Of a DNA stretch of 32,505 bases, positions 8,920-16,425 are shown piece by piece (position 1 is the first letter of the stretch; every line of letters begins with the position of its first letter). The stretch is taken from assembly GCF_046035435.1 (NCBI RefSeq), contig NZ_JBFNFH010000019.1. One strand, given 5' to 3'. The notes under the pieces are model-generated. The model did not search any database and had not been told where the DNA came from. It saw nothing but the letters and a program-made list of their open reading frames with translations. The DNA is from Helcococcus bovis. GTDB taxonomy: Bacteria; Bacillota; Clostridia; Tissierellales; Peptoniphilaceae. Both the position numbers and the translations under genes were made by a program.

Positions 8920-10172
8920 ATAAATTAATAAATTTAATATTAATATATTTAGCGATATTTTTATGGATTTTAGCAATAAAAAAAGACTATGAAAATGATA
9001 GTTTTTCAAAACAGTATTTAAAAAACGGTGATATGTATTTTGAAAATCAAATTTATATAGATGCATTAGAAAATTATAAAAAATCTGAAGATGTAAAAAG
9101 TGATAAAAACACTAGAAACAAAATATTTGAAAGTTATTTAGAATTAAATAATTATAAAGAAGCATTTAATTATTTAAATAGTATAAATTTTGACCATGAA
9201 ACTATAATTAAAAATCAAGAAAGAATATTAAATAAGTTTATAAAAGAAAAAGATTATAAAAATTATAATAAATATATGAATTTAAGTAATAAGATTGTAT
9301 ATGAAAAATTTAATAAAAAATATTATGGAAAAATAATTTATTTAGAAAATTTTTATGATGATGTTGATTATATAGTGCAAGATAAGGATAGGTTTATTGT
9401 AAATAGTGGTGGATGGAAAGTGATAAATAACTTAGGAAAAATAATAAGTACTAAATATGATAAAATTTATGGATTTTATAATAATTTTATAACTGTCAGT
9501 GATAAAAAAGGAAGTGTTTTAATTGATGAAAATAAAGTTGTAAGAGGCAAATTTTTTAATCAAAATGATTATAACTTTCAAAGTGGATTTGTTGTTGTAA
9601 AAAATAATGATAAATATAAATATGCTATTCAAACAGGTGAAATAAAATCTAAAGATTATAAACAAGCGAGTAATTTTCAAAATGATATTGCTGTAGTTAT
9701 AGATAAAGGAATTCAAATAATAAATCAAAATTTTGAAGTAATGAAAAAAGTTGATGGAGATGATTTCAAAAAAGACGGTAGGAATAATGCAATATATAAT
9801 AATAAAATAATTGTGAAAAATGGTATGAAATATAAACTTTATGATATAAAGGATGAAAAATATTCAAAAGAATATGATGAAATAGATTTTGATTATGGAG
9901 ATTTAATAGCTGTTAAAAATAAAGGAAAATGGGGTTTTATTGATCAGGAATTTAATGTGAAAATTGAATTTATGTATGATGAAGCTAAATCTTTTAGTAG
10001 TAAAGTCGGGATAATAAAAATAAATGATGAAGATTATATAATAGACAAAAATAATAATATGTTAGAAAAAATCAATGGAAAATTATATCCATTTAATATA
10101 GATGGTATAAGCTTTGTAAAACAGAATGAAAAATATGTAATGGTAAAATTGATGAGGAGTATATATGATTAA
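8916..10172 (+). CDS. Membrane-anchored TPR and WG-repeat-like protein
   Basis: Product of 418 residues. An N-terminal membrane helix (about 3-20) is followed by TPR-like helical hairpins (about 33-115, with YFENQIYIDALENYKKSED and ELNNYKEAFNYL). From about residue 150 there are repeated beta-type units of the WG-repeat kind: GGWKVINNLGKIISTKYDKI, KGSVLIDENKVV, KWGFIDQEFNVKIEFMYDEA and DEDYIIDKNNN. Such repeats usually form beta-propeller-like or solenoid folds for protein binding. With one N-terminal helix the repeats could lie outside the membrane. It overlaps the peptidase gene by 4 bases and the next gene by 8. Role in pilus assembly is inferred only from position. Confidence 0.7.
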   Translation: MNKLINLILIYLAIFLWILAIKKDYENDSFSKQYLKNGDMYFENQIYIDALENYKKSEDVKSDKNTRNKIFESYLELNNYKEAFNYLNSINFDHETIIKNQERILNKFIKEKDYKNYNKYMNLSNKIVYEKFNKKYYGKIIYLENFYDDVDYIVQDKDRFIVNSGGWKVINNLGKIISTKYDKIYGFYNNFITVSDKKGSVLIDENKVVRGKFFNQNDYNFQSGFVVVKNNDKYKYAIQTGEIKSKDYKQASNFQNDIAVVIDKGIQIINQNFEVMKKVDGDDFKKDGRNNAIYNNKIIVKNGMKYKLYDIKDEKYSKEYDEIDFDYGDLIAVKNKGKWGFIDQEFNVKIEFMYDEAKSFSSKVGIIKINDEDYIIDKNNNMLEKINGKLYPFNIDGISFVKQNEKYVMVKLMRSIYD

Positions 10173-10770
10173 GGAATTAATGTTTGTTGATAAAAGTGAA
10201 AATATAATATTAAAAATGATTGAGTTAAATACAATAGATAATTTACTAAAATTTAAAATATATGATAATAATATTGATTTTAATATAGATGGTAAAATTT
10301 CATTAGAGAATAAATTTAGAGGACAAGTAGATTACAAATTGTTTTTGGTTGTATTTTTGAAAATTTTAGAAGCTTTATCTAATTTAGAAAAATATATGAT
10401 AACAAGTAAAAATATATATCTGAATAAAGAAGATATTTATTTAGATCAAGAAAATAATGTATTTTTTATGATTGACCCGTATTGTGAACTATATTATAAC
10501 GTTAAAGATTTATACAGAAGTCAATTAGTTGATATAAATTTTAATTTAAATGATAATTTAAATAACTTGTTTAAAATTAACTCATATTTAAATTCAGAAT
10601 ATTATACAATAAAAGGATTTAAAAATATGTTAATAGAAATCATAAATACAGATACAAAATGCAGCTACAATGAAGTAATTAAAATTCAAGAAGATACGAA
10701 AAAAAATACCTTAATGGAGGGGATTAAGAAGTATATAAAAAAAAATAATAAAAAAAATTTGACAAAATAA
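10165..10770 (+). CDS. DUF6382-like (pseudokinase-type) protein lacking an FHA domain
   Basis: Product of 201 residues, soluble, no signal peptide. The segment LFLVVFLKILEALSNLEKYM followed by NIYLNKEDIYLDQENNVFFMIDP looks like the kinase-like N-terminal domain (DUF6382) that in many Firmicutes Tad loci precedes a C-terminal FHA domain. Here no FHA domain is present: the protein ends in a lysine/asparagine-rich tail (KKYIKKNNKKNLTK). It overlaps the WG-repeat gene by 8 bases and is the last gene of the locus. The -35 box of the first tRNA-operon promoter lies inside its last codons and no terminator is seen between. Assignment is by remembered pattern and position. Confidence 0.6.
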   Translation: MIKELMFVDKSENIILKMIELNTIDNLLKFKIYDNNIDFNIDGKISLENKFRGQVDYKLFLVVFLKILEALSNLEKYMITSKNIYLNKEDIYLDQENNVFFMIDPYCELYYNVKDLYRSQLVDINFNLNDNLNNLFKINSYLNSEYYTIKGFKNMLIEIINTDTKCSYNEVIKIQEDTKKNTLMEGIKKYIKKNNKKNLTK

Positions 10771-10787
10771 AAAAACTAATGTAATAT
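10759..10787 (+). promoter_or_regulatory. Promoter P1 of the tRNA operon
   Basis: TTGACA at 10759-10764, a 17-base spacer and TAATAT at 10782-10787. The -35 box lies inside the last codons of the upstream gene. The motif GTCGCTT begins 7 bases after the -10 box, at the expected start of transcription. Confidence 0.75.
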
Positions 10788-10894
10788 AAAAAAGTCGCTT
10801 GAAGTGATAAAAAAATTAAGAAAAAAAGTATTGACAAACTAATTAATTTATTGTATTATATAATAGTCGCTTGAGAGAAGTAATGATAAAAAAC
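10788..10894 (+). repeat. Duplicated promoter-leader unit
   Basis: AGTCGCTTGA occurs at 10793-10802 and 10865-10874, each time followed within about 15 bases by a TGATAAAAAA stretch and then a new TTGACA. This indicates that the promoter plus leader was duplicated in tandem. Confidence 0.6.
10831..10859 (+). promoter_or_regulatory. Promoter P2 of the tRNA operon
   Basis: TTGACA at 10831-10836, a 17-base spacer and TATTAT at 10854-10859. As at P1, GTCGCTT starts 7 bases after the -10 box. P2 lies 72 bases downstream of P1. Confidence 0.85.
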
Positions 10895-10923
10895 TTGACA
10901 AGAGAGTGATGATATAGTATACT
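10895..10923 (+). promoter_or_regulatory. Promoter P3 of the tRNA operon
   Basis: TTGACA at 10895-10900, a 17-base spacer and TATACT at 10918-10923. GTCAC starts 7 bases after the -10 box, at the same offset as in P1 and P2. P3 lies 64 bases downstream of P2 and just before tRNA-Glu. Confidence 0.88.
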
Positions 10924-10939
10924 AATTAAGTCACATAGT

Positions 10940-11014
10940 GGCCCTATGGTCAAGCGGTTAAGACATCGCCCTTTCACGGCGGTAACCCGGGTTCGAATCC
11001 CGGTAGGGTCACCA
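10940..11014 (+). tRNA. tRNA-Glu (TTC)
   Basis: Acceptor stem GGCCCTA with TAGGGTC, anticodon loop CTTTCAC, T loop TTCGAAT and encoded CCA. It is the first gene of the operon. Confidence 0.95.
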
Positions 11015-11021
11015 AATATAT

Positions 11022-11097
11022 GGGCGTTTAGCTCAGTTGGGAGAGCATCTGCCTTACAAGCAGGGGGTCATAGGTTCGAGTCCTATAACGCCCACCA
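11022..11097 (+). tRNA. tRNA-Val (TAC)
   Basis: Acceptor stem GGGCGTT with AACGCCC, anticodon loop CTTACAA, encoded CCA. It lies 7 bases after tRNA-Glu. Confidence 0.95.
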
Positions 11098-11114
11098 TAT
11101 ATAATTTATTAATT

Positions 11115-11191
11115 GGCCCGGTAGTTCAGCTGGTTAGAATGCAAGCCTGTCACGCTTGAGGTCAGGGGTTCGAGCCCCCTTCGGGTCGCCA
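11115..11191 (+). tRNA. tRNA-Asp (GTC)
   Basis: Acceptor stem GGCCCGG with TCGGGTC, anticodon loop CTGTCAC, discriminator G, encoded CCA. Confidence 0.95.
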
Positions 11192-11223
11192 ATTATATTT
11201 TTTTTGAATTGAATAAATAATAC

Positions 11224-11299
11224 GCTGGTGTAGCTCAATCGGTAGAGCAATTGATTTGTAATCAATAGGTTGGTGGTTCAAGTCCTCTCACCAGCTCCA
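11224..11299 (+). tRNA. tRNA-Thr (TGT)
   Basis: Acceptor stem GCTGGTG with CACCAGC, anticodon loop TTTGTAA, encoded CCA. Confidence 0.95.
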
Positions 11300-11304
11300 A
11301 AAAT

Positions 11305-11390
11305 GGAGGAGTTCCCGAGTTGGCCAAAGGGGACGGACTGTAAATCCGTTAGCTTCGCTTTCAGTGGTTCAAATCCACTCTCCTCCACCA
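11305..11390 (+). tRNA. tRNA-Tyr (GTA)
   Basis: Acceptor stem GGAGGAG with CTCCTCC, anticodon loop CTGTAAA, a long variable arm (TAGCTTCGCTTTCA) typical of bacterial tRNA-Tyr, encoded CCA. Confidence 0.95.
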
Positions 11391-11418
11391 ATTAAACTTT
11401 ATAGGTTTATTCAAATTC

Positions 11419-11492
11419 GCGGGTGTAGCTCAGTGGTAGAGCCCCAGCCTTCCAAGCTGGTTGCGAGGGTTCGACTCCCTTCACCCGCTCCA
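11419..11492 (+). tRNA. tRNA-Gly (TCC)
   Basis: Acceptor stem GCGGGTG with CACCCGC, anticodon loop CTTCCAA, encoded CCA. Confidence 0.95.
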
Positions 11493-11496
11493 ACTT

Positions 11497-11573
11497 GGAC
11501 CTATAGCTCAGCAGGATAGAGCAACGGCCTTCTAAGCCGTGTGTCAGAGGTTCGAATCCTCTTAGGTTCGCCA
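11497..11573 (+). tRNA. tRNA-Arg (TCT)
   Basis: Acceptor stem GGACCTA with TAGGTTC, anticodon loop CTTCTAA, encoded CCA. It reads AGA, a favoured Arg codon in this AT-rich genome. Confidence 0.95.
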
Positions 11574-11576
11574 TAA

Positions 11577-11653
11577 TGGGGTATAGCCAAGTCGGTAAGG
11601 CACAAGACTTTGACTCTTGCATTTCCTAGGTTCGAGTCCTAGTACCCCAGCCA
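11577..11653 (+). tRNA. tRNA-Gln (TTG)
   Basis: Acceptor stem TGGGGTA with TACCCCA (the U1-A72 start typical of tRNA-Gln), anticodon loop CTTTGAC, encoded CCA. It lies 3 bases after tRNA-Arg. Confidence 0.95.
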
Positions 11654-11658
11654 AATAT

Positions 11659-11734
11659 GACCCGTTAGCTCAGTCGGTAGAGCACTTGGCTTTTAACCAA
11701 GGTGTCCGGAGTTCGAGCCTCCGACGGGTCACCA
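11659..11734 (+). tRNA. tRNA-Lys (TTT)
   Basis: Acceptor stem GACCCGT with ACGGGTC, anticodon loop CTTTTAA, encoded CCA. Confidence 0.95.
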
Positions 11735-11763
11735 TTTTTTTATAAATTAGATTCTTAAGGTAC

Positions 11764-11852
11764 GGAGGGGTACCGAAGTGGCCATAACGGGGCGGTCTTG
11801 AAAACCGTTTGTGTGAAAGCACGCGTGGGTTCGAATCCCACCTCCTCCGCCA
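11764..11852 (+). tRNA. tRNA-Ser (TGA)
   Basis: Acceptor stem GGAGGGG with CTCCTCC, anticodon loop CTTGAAA, long variable arm (GTGTGAAAGCACGCG region), encoded CCA. Confidence 0.94.
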
Positions 11853-11857
11853 ACTTT

Positions 11858-11948
11858 GGAGAAGTACTCAAGTGGCTGAAGAGGCTCCCCTGCTAAGGGA
11901 GTAGGTCCTTCACGGGACGCGAGGGTTCAAATCCCTCTTTCTCCGCCA
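11858..11948 (+). tRNA. tRNA-Ser (GCT)
   Basis: Acceptor stem GGAGAAG with TTTCTCC, anticodon loop CTGCTAA, long variable arm (GTCCTTCACGGGAC), encoded CCA. Confidence 0.94.
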
Positions 11949-11978
11949 TAAGCACTTCTGTATTTTGAAAGAGAATTA

Positions 11979-12054
11979 GCCTGGATAGCTCAGTAGGTAG
12001 AGCAACGGATTGAAGCTCCGTGTGTCGCTGGTTCAATTCCGGCTCCAGGCACCA
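11979..12054 (+). tRNA. tRNA-Phe (GAA)
   Basis: Acceptor stem GCCTGGA with TCCAGGC, anticodon stem ACGGA/TCCGT closing loop TTGAAGC, encoded CCA. Confidence 0.93.
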
Positions 12055-12076
12055 ATTTAACCAACTTAATAACCTT

Positions 12077-12152
12077 AGGGGTATAGTTCAGTTGGTAGAA
12101 CGTTGGTCTCCAAAACCAAATGCCGAGGGTTCGAGTCCTTCTACCCCTGCCA
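12077..12152 (+). tRNA. tRNA-Trp (CCA)
   Basis: Acceptor stem AGGGGTA with TACCCCT, anticodon loop CTCCAAA, encoded CCA. A tRNA-Trp reading only TGG is consistent with TGA being a stop here. Confidence 0.94.
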
Positions 12153-12166
12153 ATTATTTTGTTTAT

Positions 12167-12243
<77 letters not shown>

Positions 12244-12256
12244 TCCTAATTTATAG

Positions 12257-12333
<77 letters not shown>

Positions 12334-12341
12334 TATAAAGT

Positions 12342-12372
12342 AATCTGTGAGTTTATCACGGATTTTTTATTT
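12342..12372 (+). terminator. Terminator of the tRNA operon
   Basis: Nine-pair stem AATCTGTGA/TCACGGATT with a 5-base loop, followed by a T-rich run. It lies 8 bases after the last tRNA. Confidence 0.88.
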
Positions 12373-12390
12373 TAATATGTTATTTGTTTT

Positions 12391-12420
12391 CCTGTAATCG
12401 ATTGATTAGAGGCTTTTTTT
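12391..12420 (+). terminator. Second terminator-like hairpin ahead of the lipoprotein gene
   Basis: CCTGTAATC and GATTAGAGG pair around a 4-base loop with one G-G mismatch, followed by C and seven T. It ends 15 bases before a start codon, so it could be a backup terminator or an attenuator. No clear separate promoter for the next gene is seen. Confidence 0.5.
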
Positions 12421-12435
12421 ATAGATAGGGGTTTT

Positions 12436-13095
12436 ATGAAAAAGAAAAATTTTATTTTATTAGTAACTTTTATATTTTTATTAACTGCATGTGTGGGAAA
12501 TAAAGAAGTTACAACAGATCAAACAAGTAGTGCGACAGGGAAATTTGATTCTAAAAATCTAAAAGGAGTTACTGAAGCAGATTTACAGTTTGGAAAGTTA
12601 AGAAATGAAAATGCTAAAAATTCTAAAAATGAAAAAAAAGATGAAAATATAATAGTTAAAGACGTTAGAACAGGTGTGATTAAATTTCTTGAGGATCAAT
12701 TTTCTACTGAAAATATAAAAAAATTTGATAATAATATTAGATATTATGTAAATAATAAGTCTAAATCAATAATATTTAATGGGAATGCTAACCATATTGT
12801 AAATGGTGTGGGATATGATTATAGGATTGATATTTCATTAAAGACAAATTTTAATACAATTGAAGAATTTTTTAATGACTTAAGGAATAAAGATAGTTCA
12901 TTAAAAACTGTTGAGGTTAAAAATATAGGAAAAGTATTTGTGAAAAATAATAATGGAAATAATTTTTCTTCAGTGGCATATTTTGCATATCAATATAATG
13001 AAAATATTTATGAAATAAAAATAAGCTCAGAGTTTTTGAGTATTCCAGAAGTACTTTTATTGTCAGAAATATTTTATGAAAAAATAGAAAAATAA
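12436..13095 (+). CDS. Lipoprotein of unknown function
   Basis: Product of 219 residues. A lipoprotein signal with lipobox LLTAC puts the lipidated Cys at 19. A Thr/Ser/Lys-rich linker follows to about 85, then a probably folded alpha/beta domain (about 85-215) containing FNGNANHIVNGVGYDYRIDI and a C-terminal helix. I do not recognise the family. The ribosome binding site AGGGG lies close before the ATG. It stands alone between the tRNA operon and a convergent nuclease gene, so it is probably monocistronic. Confidence 0.75.
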   Translation: MKKKNFILLVTFIFLLTACVGNKEVTTDQTSSATGKFDSKNLKGVTEADLQFGKLRNENAKNSKNEKKDENIIVKDVRTGVIKFLEDQFSTENIKKFDNNIRYYVNNKSKSIIFNGNANHIVNGVGYDYRIDISLKTNFNTIEEFFNDLRNKDSSLKTVEVKNIGKVFVKNNNGNNFSSVAYFAYQYNENIYEIKISSEFLSIPEVLLLSEIFYEKIEK

Positions 13096-13103
13096 AACAA
13101 AAC

Positions 13104-13179
13104 CCCCTTATTATTTTGTGAAATTTATTAAAATTTGTTTTTTAGCTAAATTTTTAATAAAGTTCAAATAATTAAGGGG
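13104..13179. terminator. Long imperfect hairpin between convergent genes
   Basis: CCCCTTA...TTT (13104-13136) is nearly complementary to AAATTT...GGGG (13148-13179) with an 11-base loop, a 3-base bulge, two single-base bulges and one mismatch. T-rich sequence follows the arm on both strands (minus-strand reading TTTTGTTTTATTTTT). This fits a bidirectional terminator, though the stem of about 30 pairs is unusually long. Confidence 0.65.
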
Positions 13180-13181
13180 AT

Positions 13182-14096
13182 TTAATTTTTGTAAAATTCA
13201 AATTCCATTATGTTTTTTATAATATTTTTAATATTGTTTAGATAGTATTTTGTATCAAATATGACAATGAATTCATCTTGTAAATTATATCTACTTTCAT
13301 CTTTTATTTTATTATATGGATTAATATACACATAAGCTTTTATGTTATCAGATACATATCCTTCAATAACCTTTATTTTTATCTTAATTCCATGTTTGTT
13401 CCAATTTATAGTGTAATTTTCGTTTTCAAATGCATAATCTATAGAATTATAGCTAGTTTTTATGTTTATTTGTAAAAAGTCCTTTTCTATAATTAGATTA
13501 GAAATTTTTACTGTTTTCATTTCTGAACTAAGATTAATAGTAAATTTTTTATTTTCTTCAATTTTTTCTATTAAATTAAGTAATTTAGCAGTATTTATAA
13601 CATCGTATTGATTATGTATTAGAACTTTACTAATATCTATATTCTCAATTTCTTTATAAAATTTAACATCATCATCAATTTCAAAATTTTCATGTCTTTC
13701 AAGTTGATTAAATTTTTCAATATCTTGTAAAGAAAATTGTTTATAATCTGTGATTAATCTATTTGAAATAAGATATCTATAAATATCAAATTGAGAATTT
13801 TCTTCAAAAGGTTTCATTCCGTAAAATTCATATCTAGCTTTTAAAAATGGTATGTCAAAATTTTTACCATTAAACGTTATTATATGCTTACTATCTAGGA
13901 ATGAGAAAACTTTATTTAATAATTTTTCTTCTTCTTTATCATTTTCTACAGCAAATTGATAAAAAATATTTTGATAAATTAAACCGATCACATAAACTTG
14001 AGAATGAATTCTAGATACACCATTGGTTTCTATATCTAATACTATTGAATTTTCATCTAAATTTTCTATTTTAATTGATTTTGTTAGATTGTACAT
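13182..14096 (-). CDS. YprB-type ribonuclease H-fold 3'-5' exonuclease domain protein
   Basis: Product of 304 residues. The N-terminal 170 residues form a DEDD exonuclease fold of the YprB type: motif I VLDIETNG with Asp21 and Glu23, motif II FNGKNFDIPFL with Asp81, and motif III HNQYD with Asp165. The middle carries FDIYRYL and FSLQDIEKF, also typical of YprB. The position four residues before the last Asp, usually Tyr in this family, is His161 here. The C-terminal 130 residues are a separate beta-rich region of unknown role. The start ATG lies 62 bases from the divergent desulfurase gene. Substrate (RNA or DNA) is not evident. Confidence 0.8.
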   Translation of the reverse strand: MYNLTKSIKIENLDENSIVLDIETNGVSRIHSQVYVIGLIYQNIFYQFAVENDKEEEKLLNKVFSFLDSKHIITFNGKNFDIPFLKARYEFYGMKPFEENSQFDIYRYLISNRLITDYKQFSLQDIEKFNQLERHENFEIDDDVKFYKEIENIDISKVLIHNQYDVINTAKLLNLIEKIEENKKFTINLSSEMKTVKISNLIIEKDFLQINIKTSYNSIDYAFENENYTINWNKHGIKIKIKVIEGYVSDNIKAYVYINPYNKIKDESRYNLQDEFIVIFDTKYYLNNIKNIIKNIMEFEFYKN

Positions 14097-14112
14097 TATG
14101 TATCCTTATTTA

Positions 14113-14121
14113 TGCTATAAT
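14113..14121 (+). promoter_or_regulatory. Extended -10 promoter of the desulfurase-thiI pair
   Basis: TGCTATAAT is a perfect extended -10 element placed about 38 bases before the ATG at 14159. No good -35 box is seen at the normal distance, which is acceptable for an extended -10 promoter. Confidence 0.65.
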
Positions 14122-14158
14122 ATTCTATAGATTTATGATAACACAAAGAAGGTAATTT

Positions 14159-15256
14159 ATGATATATTTTGATAATGCATCGACTACAAAAATGGATGAA
14201 ATTGTTAAGAATGTTGTTGATGAAGCGTATGAAAAATATTGGGCAAATCCATCATCATTACACAGTTTAGGTTTTAATGTTGAAAAGGAAATAAAAAATT
14301 CAAGAGAAAGTATTGCTAAAAAATTAAATATTAATTCTAAAAATTTATTTTTTGTTCCAAGTGGAACTATCGCAAATAATTCAGTTATAAATTCTGTTAA
14401 GATGAAAGATAAAAATATTGTTATTTCGAGTATTGAGCATGCTTGTATTTTTAATTCTGCGAAAAATTCTGGAATGGAAGTTAGGATAGTACAAACAGAT
14501 GAATTTGGTTTTGTGAATGAAGATGATTTAATTTCAAAAATTGATGAAAATACTTTATTGGTATCAATTATTCATGTAAACAATGAGCTTGGAACGATTA
14601 ATGATATAAATAAATTAGCAGAAATTAGTAAAAATGAAAATCCAAAAGTTCTGTTTCATTCGGATGGAGTTCAAGCATTTAATAAAATAGATGTTGATTT
14701 AAGAAATATTGATTTTTATACTATATCTTCACATAAGATAAATGGACCGAAAGGAATTGCTGCGTTATATATAAAAAATGTTAAAACTTTTAATAGTTTG
14801 TATTTCGGTGGTGGTCAAGAAGCTGATTTATTTTCAGGTACTGAAAATGTTCAGGGAATTATTGGATTTGCAAAAGCTGCTCAATTAGATAATAATTTTG
14901 TTGAAATTTCAAATATTAATAAGTATCTAAGAAAAGAAATATCAGGTATGAGCGGAGTTGTGATTAATTCACCAGTTGAAAATGCTTCTCCATATATTTT
15001 GAATGTATGTTTTGAAAAAATTGGTGCTGAAATTTTACTTCATTACTTAGAAATGGATGATATATATATTTCTACTGGATCTGCTTGTAGTAAAGATAAG
15101 GGAAGTAGAGTTTTGGAATCTATAAATGTAGATAAAAAATATAAAGAAGGATGTATTAGAATTTCTTTATCAAAAAATTCTACAATGGATGAAGCTGTAG
15201 AGTTTGTAAAAAAAATAAATGAAAAAGTTGAAATAATAAGGGGAATATTAGGATGA
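14159..15256 (+). CDS. Cysteine desulfurase (NifS/IscS-like), partner of ThiI
   Basis: Product of 365 residues, class V aminotransferase fold. It removes sulfur from cysteine using PLP and passes it on as a persulfide. Visible: FDNASTT at the N-terminus, EHA with His94, HSDGVQAF with Asp169 and Gln172, the PLP lysine in SSHKINGPKG (Lys193), GGGQE, and the active Cys in STGSACS (Cys310). It overlaps thiI by an ATGA, the same pairing as NifZ-ThiI in Bacillus, so its main job is probably sulfur donation for 4-thiouridine in tRNA rather than general Fe-S assembly. The ribosome binding site AGAAGG stands before the ATG. Confidence 0.92.
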   Translation: MIYFDNASTTKMDEIVKNVVDEAYEKYWANPSSLHSLGFNVEKEIKNSRESIAKKLNINSKNLFFVPSGTIANNSVINSVKMKDKNIVISSIEHACIFNSAKNSGMEVRIVQTDEFGFVNEDDLISKIDENTLLVSIIHVNNELGTINDINKLAEISKNENPKVLFHSDGVQAFNKIDVDLRNIDFYTISSHKINGPKGIAALYIKNVKTFNSLYFGGGQEADLFSGTENVQGIIGFAKAAQLDNNFVEISNINKYLRKEISGMSGVVINSPVENASPYILNVCFEKIGAEILLHYLEMDDIYISTGSACSKDKGSRVLESINVDKKYKEGCIRISLSKNSTMDEAVEFVKKINEKVEIIRGILG

Positions 15257-16425
15257 GATGGTTATTAGGAGTTAGCTTTGGTGAGCTAATGTTAAAAGGA
15301 AAAAATAGAAAGAAATTTATAAATAATTCAATTAAACAAGTTTTGAAGGCATTACATGGATTTAATATTGGAGAACATTTTTTAGATCATGAAAAATTGT
15401 TTATAGAAGTTTTGGATACAAAACAATTTCCGGAAATTATTGAAAAATCAACAATGGTATTTGGTTTATCATATGTTTATCCATGTATTCAATGCGAAAA
15501 AAACTTTGAAGATATTGAAAAATCAATAATTAAATTAATAAAAGGTAAAAATTATGAAGAAAAAAAATCATTTAAGGCATTTGCGGTTAGAGCTGATAAA
15601 TCATTTGAAATGAATTCAATGCAAATAGCAGCAAAAGTTGGAGGAATGGTTTTACGTCATTTTGATAATTTTCATGTAGATATTAAAAATCCTGAAGTTC
15701 AAGTTCATGTTGATATTAGACAGCGAGCTTATGTTTATTTAGAAAAACATTCTACAATAGGTGGGTTACCAATAGGAACTGGTGGTAGAGCTTTATTGTT
15801 ATTATCAGGTGGTATAGATTCTCCTGTAGCTGGATTTGAGATGGCTAGAAGAGGAGTTGAAATAGGTGCTATACATTTCCATTCTTACCCATTTACTAGT
15901 GAAAGAGCTAAAGATAAAGCACGTAGATTAGCAAAACAAATGTCAATATATGTTGGGGAAATAAGATATTTTGAAATCAATATGTTAAATATTTACACTT
16001 CAATAAACAAAAATTGTAGAGAAAGATTTACAACAATTCTTTCTAGAAGATTTATGATGAGAATTGCTGAAAAACTTGCTGAAAAATACAGATTTGATGG
16101 ATTTGTTACAGGGGAAGCATTGGGACAGGTTGCAAGCCAAACAATTCAATCAATTTCAGTTGTAAATGATGCTACAAGATTGCCTATATTTAGACCATTA
16201 ATAAATATGGATAAATCTGAAATAATTGAAAAAGCAAAATGGATAGACACTTATGATATATCAATCGAACCATATGATGACTGCTGTTCATTTTTTGCTC
16301 CAGAACGTCCAGTAACAAAACCAAGACTTTATGATATTGAAGCTGAAGAAGCTAAATTAAATATAGATGAATTAGTTGAAAAAGCACTTGAAACATTAGA
16401 AATCTTTGATATTATAGTAGAGTAA
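15253..16425 (+). CDS. thiI: tRNA 4-thiouridine synthase ThiI
   Basis: Product of 390 residues. It adenylates U8 of tRNA and replaces its oxygen with sulfur, using a persulfide from the neighbouring desulfurase. Domains in order: N-terminal ferredoxin-like region, THUMP domain (about 60-165) and a PP-loop ATP pyrophosphatase domain with SGGIDS at 185-190 and further ThiI signatures FVTGEALGQVASQT and PYDDCCSFFAPERP. There is no C-terminal rhodanese domain, as in Gram-positive ThiI, so this enzyme serves tRNA thiolation. It overlaps the desulfurase gene by 4 bases. No riboswitch or attenuator precedes it. Confidence 0.95.
   Translation: MRWLLGVSFGELMLKGKNRKKFINNSIKQVLKALHGFNIGEHFLDHEKLFIEVLDTKQFPEIIEKSTMVFGLSYVYPCIQCEKNFEDIEKSIIKLIKGKNYEEKKSFKAFAVRADKSFEMNSMQIAAKVGGMVLRHFDNFHVDIKNPEVQVHVDIRQRAYVYLEKHSTIGGLPIGTGGRALLLLSGGIDSPVAGFEMARRGVEIGAIHFHSYPFTSERAKDKARRLAKQMSIYVGEIRYFEINMLNIYTSINKNCRERFTTILSRRFMMRIAEKLAEKYRFDGFVTGEALGQVASQTIQSISVVNDATRLPIFRPLINMDKSEIIEKAKWIDTYDISIEPYDDCCSFFAPERPVTKPRLYDIEAEEAKLNIDELVEKALETLEIFDIIVE

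Noticed and set aside
12..10770. A conjugative or type II secretion system
   Set aside because: The TadA-type ATPase, TadB/TadC pair, Flp1-like pilin and TadV-like peptidase are together specific to Tad-like pili; no relaxase, coupling protein or secretin is present.
10788..10894. CRISPR array, because of the repeated AGTCGCTTGA units
   Set aside because: Only two copies at unequal spacing, each tied to a -35/-10 promoter; there are no repeat-spacer units and no cas genes.
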